Shown: positions 26,360 to 36,086 of the stretch, piece by piece
Layout: every line of letters begins with the position of its first letter
Numbering within the stretch: the stretch's first letter is position 1
Assembly (NCBI GenBank): GCA_030849805.1
Contig: JASANZ010002089.1
Location: forward strand, 1 to 44,055
Reading direction: 5' to 3'
DNA from: Sergeia podlipaevii
Lineage: Eukaryota; Euglenozoa; Kinetoplastea; Trypanosomatida; Trypanosomatidae
DNA: 44,055 nt
Made by a program: the position numbers and the translations under genes
Notes under the pieces: generated by a model
What the model was told of the DNA's origin: nothing
Seen by the model: only the letters and a program-made list of their open reading frames with translations
The model's database searches: none

Positions 26360-29020
26360 TTACTGAAGCGAAGACTGTTCAACAACAGGCTCGCCCCTTC
26401 CGTTGGCATCGTCGGCATCATTTGCAGCGGTTGGCTGCTCCGCTGGTGTGGCACCAAGGCCCAGCACGCCAAAGTACGCCATCAATCCAAACGCCCTCAA
26501 GGCGGCATCCACAGCTAGTTCCAGTTTATTGGAGCTGAGGGTTGCGCTGACAAACCATGGACCGGTGCTGCTCTCTGCATCCGCCTTATTTTTCGCAATG
26601 CCCAACAGTATTCCGCCAACATGCACGCTGCCCATGAGTAGCTCCGCCGCCTGGCTCAGCCCTGCCTCCCCTCGGTCGAGCGCCGATTCCAGCTGTCCTG
26701 ACTTCACAAAGGGATAACGGGCACAGCCCTCGCCAGTAACGCCAGTGCCGCTGCAGAGAGAGTTGACACTGGCATCTACAAGAATCGTACCAATGTGATC
26801 TCGCAACAATACAAAGCCATTCTGCAGCAATTCCTTTAGCAGCTCCGCATGGCGGTCTGCGCACAGCAGCAGTTTACGTGCCGAGCACCGTGGAGCGAAG
26901 AAGGAGGCGGACTCCACCACCGCACGCCAGCGGCACTGTGCCTCAGAGAGGAACTTGCCATCGTAAGCTTCAAAGGCACGTACGCCAGCTGACACCAACT
27001 CCACGCCAGGTCCTTTGTAAGGACGCGTGTGGAAGAGCATGTCCGCGAGACCGCGGGTGGCGAGCACAATACGGCGAGAAGGGGCTCCGTTAGGGTTGAG
27101 GTGGTACACAGGCACAAGGCCCTGCTCCTCTTCCTCCTTCTCTCCAGCAGCAGGTGCTGCCCCGCCATCTCTCCTCTCTTCCCCTGAAGCAAGATACGAA
27201 AAGCTTTTCTTGTCCATTCTGTCAAACCCGTAAAAGTCAGCAATACAGCGCCAGTTGGGGTCATCCGAGGCGACCGGAGACCACAATTTGCCTTTCGTCC
27301 ACTGATTGAGCTTGTGGCGCACCACGCTGGGGGCATTCCAGTCAGGTTGTTTCACTTTCCGAAACGCCGCCACGAAAAAGCCTCCTGTGTTATCGCGGTG
27401 TGGCAGCACACGCAGCACCTTACTACCATCATACGTGGGTGGCACCACAGGGTTCTGAAGTCCCTCCACATTCGGTGTATGGATGCCGCCACTGGAGTGA
27501 AGATGAGCACCTTTGCTGCACAAGACCGCGTTCACATCGATGAGCTCTACACTGTCCCCGAAAAGCTCCAGGCCGGCGCAGACAACCTCTTCGTCTTCCT
27601 TTGGATTCATACTGCAGGTGCTGTAGACAAGAATACCATCATCTGCAAGGAGGTCAAGACCACGCCGGAGAAGAGCCCTCTGAATCGGTACGAGAGACTT
27701 CACATACCCAGCGGACCACGTCGTGGCAACGGACCGCTCCTTGCGCAACGTACCATCTCCACTGCACGGCACATCGCATATCACACGGTCAAAGCGACGC
27801 TCCTGCAGCGGTGGCTCCTCCACTTTTTCGACCACGCCCGCTTCATCACTGTGTGGAGGTTTCTGGCTATAGTGGTCTGCGCTGCTTGTGTACAAGCGGG
27901 GCCACTGCGTGCCGTCACAGCGGACGCAAAGCACGTTAGGTGCGTGGTACCGCTTCAAGCGCGCTGGCAGTGTCTGCGTCGCCTTGATGCGATCCTTCTC
28001 GCTTGCAATCATCACCCCCTTGACCACCTCCTTCGTCCAGCCACCCTTCAGCATCTCATCCAAGGTCTGTAGCGTCTTGCTGCCTGGAGCCGCGCACAAC
28101 TCGATCACGGAATGATGCGGCTGCACATCCAAAACCGTCACAGGTATAGCGGAGACCACCTCTTGAAATGAAACCGCGCTCGCCGCGTGTAGTGTGCGGC
28201 AGATCAGCTCTGCCCGCTTATTGGCGTGGTAGTCCGCATTGCTGCAAGCGTAGAGTCCTGTGCTGCGCGGCATCACCTCGACAGGCCTCACGACGTTGGC
28301 TACTGTATCAGTGCTTTCATATGTGTCCTTGTTGAGGCTGCCACTGCTCATCGCGATGCTGCTGTCAGGATTGGTGAGGGCATCACGCGCGACCCGCTCA
28401 AACACGCGCTCATTTCGATGCAGGCGTAGCGACATGGGGAGCGCAGTCTCCATGCACTTTATGAAGGAGTCCCACTCCGCGGCGTCTTGTTCGTCGCCAA
28501 TGGCAGCACTAGCCTCGTCCTCACCCACAGCACGCGCAGAGGGGTCCTCACCGCGAATAATAGCACTAAATCGAGCTCCCTTGTAATGCCTCAGTAAAGC
28601 AGTAGAATCGTCTAGAGGCTCTGTCCAGCATCCTTCCGCCCGTCTACGCTCATGCACCGTGGTTGGACCAGTGGCCTGACTGATGGCGAAGCACAGCTCT
28701 GCAACGTGAAGGCCTACGTGAACAGACGAGCGACTGCGTGGCACACTACGAGTAAGACGCACAAGATCATAGACGCCGTCTGGACACGCCTCCACTCCCA
28801 AGTCCTCCACCAATTTCGCCAACTTCTCGCCTTCGACAATGGCATCATCCGCGTCGTCGTCCTTGCTGTGAGCTGCCACCTCCTTCACAGCAGGTACTGC
28901 GTATGTGTCCTCCAAGAACTTGCGAGGGTCAGTGTCCTGCGGAATCAGTTGAATGAGAGCTGACAACGCCGCTGGAACGTTCTCACGGCGCCGCTTCATG
29001 CGCATTTCCCTACGTTTCAT
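26360..29020 (-). CDS. tRNA (cytosine-5) methyltransferase, NSUN2/Trm4 type
   Basis: 886 residues from the ATG at 29020; the 9 codons upstream begin with GTG. It has the RsmB/NOL1/NSUN SAM-dependent fold: motif I VIELCAAPGSKTLQ (about 310), motif IV CDVPCSGDGTLRK with Cys419, and motif VI STCSMNPKEDEE with catalytic Cys469. The two-cysteine arrangement is that of RNA m5C enzymes, where one cysteine attacks C6 and the other releases the product. The basic N-terminus MKRREMRMKRRRENVP followed by FLEDTY, and a C-terminal region with IVLATRGLADMLFHTRPYKGPG, match NSUN2/Trm4, which methylates tRNA variable-loop and anticodon positions. It is somewhat longer than yeast Trm4 because of acidic and Gly/Ala-rich inserts. 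Likely nuclear. Confidence 0.9.
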   Translation of the reverse strand: MKRREMRMKRRRENVPAALSALIQLIPQDTDPRKFLEDTYAVPAVKEVAAHSKDDDADDAIVEGEKLAKLVEDLGVEACPDGVYDLVRLTRSVPRSRSSVHVGLHVAELCFAISQATGPTTVHERRRAEGCWTEPLDDSTALLRHYKGARFSAIIRGEDPSARAVGEDEASAAIGDEQDAAEWDSFIKCMETALPMSLRLHRNERVFERVARDALTNPDSSIAMSSGSLNKDTYESTDTVANVVRPVEVMPRSTGLYACSNADYHANKRAELICRTLHAASAVSFQEVVSAIPVTVLDVQPHHSVIELCAAPGSKTLQTLDEMLKGGWTKEVVKGVMIASEKDRIKATQTLPARLKRYHAPNVLCVRCDGTQWPRLYTSSADHYSQKPPHSDEAGVVEKVEEPPLQERRFDRVICDVPCSGDGTLRKERSVATTWSAGYVKSLVPIQRALLRRGLDLLADDGILVYSTCSMNPKEDEEVVCAGLELFGDSVELIDVNAVLCSKGAHLHSSGGIHTPNVEGLQNPVVPPTYDGSKVLRVLPHRDNTGGFFVAAFRKVKQPDWNAPSVVRHKLNQWTKGKLWSPVASDDPNWRCIADFYGFDRMDKKSFSYLASGEERRDGGAAPAAGEKEEEEQGLVPVYHLNPNGAPSRRIVLATRGLADMLFHTRPYKGPGVELVSAGVRAFEAYDGKFLSEAQCRWRAVVESASFFAPRCSARKLLLCADRHAELLKELLQNGFVLLRDHIGTILVDASVNSLCSGTGVTGEGCARYPFVKSGQLESALDRGEAGLSQAAELLMGSVHVGGILLGIAKNKADAESSTGPWFVSATLSSNKLELAVDAALRAFGLMAYFGVLGLGATPAEQPTAANDADDANGRGEPVVEQSSLQ

Positions 29021-29477
29021 TTTTGATGAATATTGTAAATATACCACCCCCTTTTTTCTTTCTTCTTATAATCGGCTTTGAATGTATGTAAACAACGGAT
29101 CATATTGTGTGTCGCAAAGCGCAACAATAACAAAAAAAAAGGAGAAACAAAACCGAGAATAGCTCTGCAATATAGACGTAATAGCAACCCCTAGTACAGC
29201 AAGAGATGCACGCTGTAACCCCCCGTGATGTGTCATTGTTTTCCTTCCACTTTTCTCCCTTTTCATATATGCACAAGTGAAAAATAAGCTTTCTTCACAT
29301 TCTCCATTTTTATGCTTCAATGCATTCTGCATGCTTGTTTGTATATTTTCTCTACTTAATGTGCTTCAAGAAAAATTCAGCAGCAAAAAAATAATAATAA
29401 GCATGGACCAGCGTTGCCCACCCAACTCGGCGTATGTAGTAAGAAAGGACCAAGAAAAAAAGCGAGAAACTATCAAC
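29021..29477. other. Short intergenic region between NSUN2-like and ankyrin genes
   Basis: No gene seen. The coding strand has an ATG-free stretch of 78 nt only. Nothing else stands out. Confidence 0.6.
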
Positions 29478-30431
29478 TCATACCTCCCAGAACTGCTTTC
29501 CCTCCTTATTTCTGTGGTCCTTGTCTGCACCATGACGAATCAAAAAACGCCCCACCTCTTCGTTGTTCTCCATGGAGGCATAAAACAAGGCGGTATCACC
29601 GCGATAGTCTTGAAGATTCATCCAGCGGCGGTGTGCAGGCTTCGCATTGGCGTTGCGCTGCTCACTCACGCGCACAAGCTCCTCCACAAGATCCACGTTG
29701 CCTCTGCTCACCGCTCGGTGCAGCGGAGACTGTCCTCGGCCGTTCTGATGCATCAGATTTGCCCCATATTTGAGCAGAAGCTTCGCTAAGTGTAGGTAGC
29801 CACGGCTAACAACCATAAGAAGCGGGGAGTTGCCAAGGGAATCTACAGTGTTAACAAGAGCCAACGTGGGCGTCTCTTCCACGGAGATAGTCGCAACCTC
29901 TTGGTCACCTGGGGCAGTTTGTAAGTGCCCTTCTCCTCCAGAAATCGCGTCATCAGCCCTTTTGCCGCCGCTATTCGTTGTGTCAGCCCCAGCGCTGCTA
30001 CTATCAACTGCCTGCTTTGGCTCAGAACGAGCAGCGGCTTGCTTCGGAGTTGATCCGTATACCTCGCGCCACTTCAGAAATGCATCATACACAGCGACAC
30101 TACGCTCCAGCAGATCTGACACAAAAGACTCCGGGGCACCTGTCATACACGCCGTGGCAAATGGCGTCAAGCACTCCGAGTCCTCAGTGAGCACCGGAGA
30201 GCGGTAGGGTTCGTTCATCAGTTTTGTAGCCAATTCGTAGTTCTTGAGAGCCACTGCCCAGTGAAACGCGGTACGCCCATCCGCGTCGCGATACCCCCAG
30301 ATGCCGCTCAGGTACATCACAAGCGCGGAATCTGCTGGCTCCTCTGGTTCTGCGACCAGTTGCTTCAGTCGAGAATAAATGTACCCTACATCTGTGCCAC
30401 GGCACAGTTCTGAAAGATGCTGGTCTGCCAT
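29478..30431 (-). CDS. Ankyrin-repeat protein, possible gankyrin (PSMD10/Nas6)-like
   Basis: 317 residues with at least four recognisable ankyrin repeats: about 47-76 (DGRTAFHWAVALKNYELATK), 196-228 (LGNSPLLMVVSRGYLHLAKL), 229-262 (GQSPLHRAVSRGNVDLVEEL) and 275-307 (GDTALFYASMENNEEVGRFL); a weaker one lies near 80-112. The final NKEGKQFWEV resembles a gankyrin C-terminus. Gankyrin/Nas6 is a chaperone of the 19S regulatory particle binding Rpt3. The usual length is about 226-230 residues; here a 60-70 residue Ser/Gly/Ala/Glu-rich insertion (about 118-190) separates repeats two and three. The ankyrin fold is certain; gankyrin orthology is tentative. Confidence 0.72.
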   Translation of the reverse strand: MADQHLSELCRGTDVGYIYSRLKQLVAEPEEPADSALVMYLSGIWGYRDADGRTAFHWAVALKNYELATKLMNEPYRSPVLTEDSECLTPFATACMTGAPESFVSDLLERSVAVYDAFLKWREVYGSTPKQAAARSEPKQAVDSSSAGADTTNSGGKRADDAISGGEGHLQTAPGDQEVATISVEETPTLALVNTVDSLGNSPLLMVVSRGYLHLAKLLLKYGANLMHQNGRGQSPLHRAVSRGNVDLVEELVRVSEQRNANAKPAHRRWMNLQDYRGDTALFYASMENNEEVGRFLIRHGADKDHRNKEGKQFWEV

Positions 30432-30449
30432 GCACTACCTAATAGTAAC

Positions 30450-30480
<31 letters not shown>

Positions 30481-30481
30481 T
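30450..30481. repeat. (ATA)n trinucleotide microsatellite
   Basis: About ten ATA units. On the coding strand it is T-rich and sits immediately before a TTAG acceptor-like site (30440-30439), 7 nt from the ankyrin ATG, so it may serve as part of the splice tract. Confidence 0.85.
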
Positions 30482-31043
30482 GAAGTGAGCGCAAAGTGGA
30501 AAAAAAGACAGGAATACTGGAGTTCCTCTGCCTTTATGCCTCTTGATGTCGCTACGTAAATATGTTTTCAACAATGTGAATAACTGTGTGGTATGTTCTT
30601 TTAAAAGGAAAACAAAAAGCGTGTTGCAATTTTTTAAAATATGGGAGAATGATATGATTGAGAAGGAGCATATCAGAAAAACCAGTAGCAAAGCGTCCCA
30701 AATAGAAGAATAGTGGGAAACGGTGTAGATAATGGGAAAAAAAGAACAACAAAGGACAAAGTCTCTCATGCCTTTCCATCATGGCGCAAATCGAAACAAT
30801 GATGTTTCTACTGTCGCTGCATTGTCTTGTGTGTTCCTCGCTTTTTTTTCATCATCTCTCGTGTAGGAGGTTCCAAATAAAAACAAAGAATGACTGCTAT
30901 CATGTTCGTCATCATCAAATCAAATGTAACAATAGAACATAAACGTCCTGCGAAAAAAAAAAGCATCTGGAAAGAGTAAGGCAAACGGATGAGGACGAAA
31001 CTGGACCAACGGTAAGCGCTGCCTTCGCACCATCATCTTCTCC

Positions 31044-31151
31044 TCATCGCCACCTCCCAGAACAGCATCTTTTTTCCAGAAACATCATAACACAAAGGTA
31101 GGGAAGAACAAAAAAAAAAAATACTGATACTAAACATTGAAGGTTATTCAT
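31044..31151 (-). CDS. Weak candidate small membrane protein, 35 residues
   Basis: The first ATG, 19 nt after an acceptor-like TTTTTACTGCTGTAG (AG at 31172-31171), opens a 35-residue frame. It has one hydrophobic stretch (VSVFFFFVLPYLCVMMFL) and a basic Cys-containing tail (EKRCCSGRWR). The Phe run comes from a T homopolymer, so it may be fortuitous. The ATG-free leader of 136 nt upstream is mildly supportive. I do not recognise the protein. Confidence 0.2.
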   Translation of the reverse strand: MNNLQCLVSVFFFFVLPYLCVMMFLEKRCCSGRWR

Positions 31152-31646
31152 CTGGCGGCACTCTCTGGGCCTACAGCAGTAAAAACCGACGCACAAAGCA
31201 AAGAAAAAAAAAGAGCAACTAATTATCGCTTGGTTCGAAATGCCGTTGTTGCTGTGTATTTTATTTCTCAAGCCAAATCGCAAACACATATCTTTTTTTT
31301 TTATGAGAAGCAGAAATAATATTTATTACAAAGAAAAAAGAAAAAGAGTGAGGGAAGAATAACTACTACCAATCTTGTAAAAGAATGATGATGAGAAAAG
31401 AATTCGGAGTCTCTAATCTCTTCTTTTCACAAGCACTTGTTGTTGTTGTGTTTTCTTTTCTCTCGTTTCACGCAATAGAAAACTCAGTGAGCAAACGGCC
31501 GCTTATGTACATAATCCTCAGAAGAAATATATCTTCTAACCTCTTCCTCTCCCTACCATATTTAGTCGTCGGGCGTATCTTTGAATGCGAGAAAGGATGG
31601 ACGTGTCAATAGTAACTTCTTTTTAAAGGGGAAAAAAACTCCATGA

Positions 31647-33518
31647 CTACGAACCGTCCTGAGACGCCCAGTAGTTCCTGTTGCTTGCAACGTGATCTAC
31701 GGTAAAGCGGAGGTCAGGCAGGAGCTCAGAGAGCTGCTCAAAAAAGGGAGTAATAATGTAATTCATGAAGGCAATCTGTCCCTTGGCGATGGCAGGCTGC
31801 GTGCGATCCATGAAAGGGCTGCACTGCATGCCTAAGTTGCGTTCACGATCTCCTTGCTGATAGAACTCATCCGACACCTTGCTACTCCACTTGAGGTAAA
31901 TATCAAGAGGACGCCCACAGTTTGAAATGTCCGCCATCTTGAGAGCCATGGCAAGTGCCAGGATTTTATCCTCGCGTGACGTGAAGGAGGCGTTCTCCTG
32001 CAAGCGGCTCTTCGTGCGTGCCACGTACTTGCCGTGAAGGCCCATATCCGTCGCTAGCACCATCTCCACCACCACCTCACGAACATCACGGCGCTGTTCA
32101 TCTGTGAAGCTGTTGAAAATGTTGAACCTGGAGTCTTTCATAAGCTCAAACACACTGCTCACATGCAGATTCTCTAGCACACTACGATCGTTATAAAGCA
32201 CGGCTAAATGGCTTCCCGTTTTGATGTGAAAGTTGTTGTTGATACCAGGGTGATCATAGTCATGAATGGACGCGGAGAAGAGTGCCGCAAACACTTCGTG
32301 GTCTGTGAGCTTGCACCGACGGATGAGACCACCCGTGGTGAGAATGAAATGCGTGATCTGCAACACATCCGCCGCGTGCATCGAGTTGTGGTAGGGGTTG
32401 CCGTGGTAGCCAGACTCGACAGCACTCAGCCAGTTAAGGACGACTTGCTCATCAATGCTAAACTTTTGAAGAAAGCTGTATTTGCACAGTAGTGCATACA
32501 TGGTGATGAACAGCGAACCCCCGTGCGTCTGGTATGGCAAAGAAGCGTAGTCGTCACCGTTCATGGCGGTCTGCAGCTCAAACACGCTGTAGTCCCACTG
32601 ATCAATCTTGTCAAGACAGTGCCAAACAGCGCCTCGCTGGTGGTTCGTAAAGCTTCGTATTTGCGCTTCGAGGTCGGGCTTGCTAAATGGTTGAATGATG
32701 CGGTTTCCTGGGGAAGAAGGATCGTAGCTCTCGATGGGGAGGAAGCGGCTTTTAATGAGGCGGAGAAGAATAACATCGAAATCCTTGCAGCTACGGTCGT
32801 TGAGTGGGTTGTGAATTCGGCAGCCGTCCGGGTCGGGGTGCTCCTTTGCATTTAGCGCAGTCCAAGGGTTTTTTGTCTCGGTGTGGGAGCAAGCAAGCTC
32901 CTCCTTGAGCTCCACAAGGCGTTTGTTGCTCGCAATCTGCTGCTGACGGTTGCGGGCAAGATTTTCCTTCAGGGAGAGTGCCTCGCGCTCAAGCGCTTCA
33001 GTCTGAGTACGAATGGCGGCTTCCTCTGTCTTCATGCGCACAAGCTTCTGCTCGTACTCCTTTCGATGCGCGTACATGTGATGTGTCTTCATCATTCCCT
33101 CGAGAATGCGCTCCTGCATGTTCTCCTGTGTACGTGCGATTGTGAAGGTGATACCTTTGCCAATCACGCCCTCCCCGCACACTACTAGCAATGGGGCATC
33201 CTCTACGTTGGCAGCAAAGCCGGAGATAGCAGCTGCGTTGCTTGCCACGCTGCTGCGCACATTAACATTAGAAGTCATAAATGCGTTGGTGATGGCATCA
33301 AAGAACTTGCTCCAGCTCATGTTCTCACCAATACGACTTTTCACTTTATATAAAGCGCCTTCATCAAATTCCTGTGCGTAGGAGAAGCCATCTTCGCCAG
33401 AGAACATGTAGATACCAAGGTTCTGCGCGTCGGTTGACATGGAAGCCATCAGTGACTTTTTACCTATAGTGGCCCACATACTGTGGAACTTGTGCAGTTC
33501 CGGTAGCATTCCACTCAT
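31647..33518 (-). CDS. PDEA: cAMP-type 3',5'-cyclic nucleotide phosphodiesterase, PDEA class
   Basis: 623 residues. The class I PDE catalytic domain occupies about residues 280-610: HNSMHAADV (near 378), HDYDHPGINN (near 419), KMADISNCGRP with the metal-binding Asp (near 527), and the invariant Gln in KGQIAFMNYIITPFF (near 581). The metal ligands and the purine-binding Gln are all present, so it should be active. The N-terminal ~110 residues look like a small sensory (PAS-like) fold, followed by a charged coiled coil (about 155-215). There is no GAF or FYVE domain, which excludes PDEB and PDEC; length and layout match trypanosomatid PDEA, whose studied member has low affinity for cAMP. Next to a PKA catalytic subunit gene. 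Confidence 0.88.
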   Translation of the reverse strand: MSGMLPELHKFHSMWATIGKKSLMASMSTDAQNLGIYMFSGEDGFSYAQEFDEGALYKVKSRIGENMSWSKFFDAITNAFMTSNVNVRSSVASNAAAISGFAANVEDAPLLVVCGEGVIGKGITFTIARTQENMQERILEGMMKTHHMYAHRKEYEQKLVRMKTEEAAIRTQTEALEREALSLKENLARNRQQQIASNKRLVELKEELACSHTETKNPWTALNAKEHPDPDGCRIHNPLNDRSCKDFDVILLRLIKSRFLPIESYDPSSPGNRIIQPFSKPDLEAQIRSFTNHQRGAVWHCLDKIDQWDYSVFELQTAMNGDDYASLPYQTHGGSLFITMYALLCKYSFLQKFSIDEQVVLNWLSAVESGYHGNPYHNSMHAADVLQITHFILTTGGLIRRCKLTDHEVFAALFSASIHDYDHPGINNNFHIKTGSHLAVLYNDRSVLENLHVSSVFELMKDSRFNIFNSFTDEQRRDVREVVVEMVLATDMGLHGKYVARTKSRLQENASFTSREDKILALAMALKMADISNCGRPLDIYLKWSSKVSDEFYQQGDRERNLGMQCSPFMDRTQPAIAKGQIAFMNYIITPFFEQLSELLPDLRFTVDHVASNRNYWASQDGS

Positions 33519-34647
33519 TGTGTCAGCTATGTATTATATATAGGTTGAGTGGACGCTGCCAGAGAGATGCACGGGGTTCCTTCGTTTCTTTTTTCCTATA
33601 TATATATATATATATATTGTTTATTGTTGAGAATACTAAGCGCACTCGCCTCCACCTCCTTTCACTGCTAAAAGATGCTTATAATATTTAATTTTTTTAA
33701 AAAATCGAAATGACCGGGATTTTCAAAAGAAAAAGAGAGAGGAAAACAGCAGCTTATTGTCACCTGGCGCAAGGATTGACTTCATCTACAAATTGTGTAG
33801 ATAAGGGAGAAATCATTAAAAAAAAAAAAAAAGTAAGAAGAGAGAAGCGTGTAAGTAGCAGTCTCGGTGAGATAGTCACTTGAAAGACTAGGGAACTATG
33901 CAAAACATGTTGTCTTCGTTTTTTCCTGTTTTTTCTTTTCGTTTTTTTTTTTTTGACAGCTTTGCTTTTATTGAAGTACTCCACTGCATTGCCAAAGGGA
34001 AGAAAAAAAAAATGCAAATTCGACAATAATGAAACATAACGTCTAAAAAGAATATGGCGCAATATGCATGAGAACACAACGACGTGCACGCGCGCACACA
34101 ACCTGTGCGTACACAAATTGGAGGGCATAGAAATGGAGGGATAGCATACCTTATTATTGTGTTATCTCTCATCTGTGCTCATATCGTTGTGCCTAAGAAA
34201 CAATATGGCCCCCCTCCACTAAGAATTCCAATCTCCTGTGTATTTGTGAACGCTTGTGTAAATAAATAAATAAAAAAGATGTATGCGTGTGTACATGCAT
34301 TCCGTGTACGCCTATTACAATTACTTGACACTCGAGTCTTACTGTCAAAAAAAAAAAATCATAATAATAAAGAAGAGGGAAAGAGCAATCGACACTCTTA
34401 TCATATTCAATAGAGCAAGTAAAGCTATATATAACTGCAGCTGTCACATACTTGAAATCTCCTAGCATGCCCTTCCTATACACTAAATACGCTTCCATAA
34501 CTAAAATACATGTCTGTTAGTTTGCTTGTGTCGTTGTTGATACACTCTTTTGCCTACTCGCAGCAAACCATTAAAAAAAAAAAAAAAGAATCCGTCTTCT
34601 TTCCTTCTCGAACGCTTTTTTTTGTTGTCTTCACTCTCCACAAACAT

Positions 34648-34773
34648 TCATTTGGCTTCTTGGTCAAGAGCTAAGCGCACTTTTCTGTCATCAGAGGCCA
34701 TGGCACGTGCTAGCGGGGCGCGAGTCCTCTCTCTCTTGCGTATAGTGATGCTCCTGTATGTCAATCCCCCCAT
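34648..34773 (-). CDS. Candidate small basic protein, 41 residues, unrecognised
   Basis: A 41-residue frame (ATG at 34771-34773, TGA at 34648-34650) in an island visibly richer in G+C than the surrounding 2.5 kb. It starts MGGLTYRSITIRKRER and ends DDRKVRLALDQEAK: free of homopolymer translation, basic then amphipathic. Two acceptor-like signals lie upstream on the minus strand, one ending CATTCACAG near 34799 and one ending CAAACAACAG near 34850. Against it, two short upstream ATGs occur between the nearer acceptor and this start (one followed directly by TAA), unlike the other genes here. It may be a real micro-protein or a conserved noncoding island. Confidence 0.3.
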   Translation of the reverse strand: MGGLTYRSITIRKRERTRAPLARAMASDDRKVRLALDQEAK

Positions 34774-34886
34774 TTCATCTTACATCAGATAAGATACCTG
34801 TGAATGAAACAGGGGGGGGGAATGACCAGTTACATCCTACCAGTAGCTACTGTTGTTTGGAAAAAAGGGAAGAAAGTGAGGTTATG

Positions 34887-34927
34887 CACACACACACACA
34901 CACACACACAGACACACACACACACAG
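34887..34927. repeat. (CA)n dinucleotide microsatellite
   Basis: CA repeats interrupted by two CAGA units, read directly. Confidence 0.9.
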
Positions 34928-36086
34928 ACGCAAGCCTTCTCGCAGAAACAAAAAAAAAAGGAAAGTGCAGCCTCTCATTTCCACGTGCACAGCAGAGGTG
35001 CAGTGTGACGCAAAAAAAAAAAAAAGGTGGAGAAGGGCCCTGTGCACTGTTCCAATACACAGAGACAAGAAAAAAGAGAATCCAATTAAAAGAAAAAAGG
35101 GAAAGGTAAATAATGATATGTGCGTGCACATGTACTAGAAAATACAACAATAAGAAGAAAGCAGGCGCCGCTTTCTTCTTTCTTTTTTACTCCCTTCTTT
35201 AGAAAGGCAGCGAGAAGAGGGGGCAACTGTCCACAAACCGGGATATTCCATAAAAAGTGAAATACCTCCTTCTATATCATTCTCACTCTCTCTGCAGTGC
35301 TCTTCGCACACAGAACTCTTCGTAAAAAAAAAGAAAAGATAAGCTCTCGTTTCTGCACTTTCTGATTTATAGAAACTAAAGACATCAACGTGAAGAACGA
35401 AATCAATGTAAAAAAAAAAAAGTAGACTCATCTAATCCACCTGAGAAATAAACAACAGCATAAAAAAAACGTACGCACACAAAAAATAAACGAAGTTGAG
35501 CAGAGCATAGCTATTGCACACGTTATAGAAACTCCCTACTCCTATCCTCACGTTTTATCAGTTTCCTTTTTAAATTTCCTTCGTACCGTTCTCGATGCAC
35601 ACCTTAGCAAAAGTAAAGCACACCAACAAAAAGGTACATAGTAGTTGTTGATACATTTTCAAAGGAAAAAAAATTGCGAGAAGAAAGAAGTAGAAGAAAG
35701 TTGCTTCGTACAACAAAGTGAGGAACAACAAAAACAGAAAAAAATCGCAAAAATCATTTGCCGCGCCGCCCGCTTTCCTGTCTTTCCCCTTCCATATGAT
35801 CTGTTCTCATCGTAAAGGGTAATATATGTGTCTCTATATATAAAGGAAGAAATAACAACTATAATCACATGAAGCATACACCCACAGCAATGCTTGCATG
35901 TTTCGCCACTCATAAAAACATACGCAACGCATTAATGATATCATATGGTTTGCAGGAGAAAAGACGAGGAAACAGGAAAAGGTTTCCATCTTGTGATGCT
36001 AAGTTGGTAGACTTAACCAACAACAAAAAGAGTCCAAAAGCTAGCGGTTTTGAGGCATACGCCTGTTCTCTCTCTCTCTCTCTCTT

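Larger units (their letters stand above)
30432..31646. other. Intergenic region between ankyrin gene and PDEA
   Basis: Contains an (ATA)n repeat at 30450-30481 just upstream of the ankyrin start, an ATG-free coding-strand stretch from 30432 to 30668, and a weak 35-residue ORF candidate at 31044-31151 behind an acceptor-like signal. Otherwise A/T-rich. Confidence 0.55.
33519..36086. other. 2.6-kb intergenic region between PDEA and PKA catalytic subunit
   Basis: Contains a coding-strand ATG-free stretch next to PDEA (33519-33782), a (TA)n run (33597-33617), a GC-richer island at about 34648-34775 with a 41-residue ORF, and a (CA)n run (34887-34927). The rest is A/T-rich. No tRNA-like element seen. 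Confidence 0.55.

Noticed and set aside
31225..31250. GGTTCGAAATGCC, resembling a tRNA B box
   Set aside because: The spacing to the final CC is wrong by one base, no A box lies upstream, and the T stem does not close.
34193..34498. 101-codon minus-strand open frame
   Set aside because: It runs through a T homopolymer and a splice-like TTTTTGACAG, has no acceptor before its ATG, and shows no domain.
35135..35431. 98-codon minus-strand open frame rich in Phe
   Set aside because: Translation of T homopolymers in intergenic DNA.
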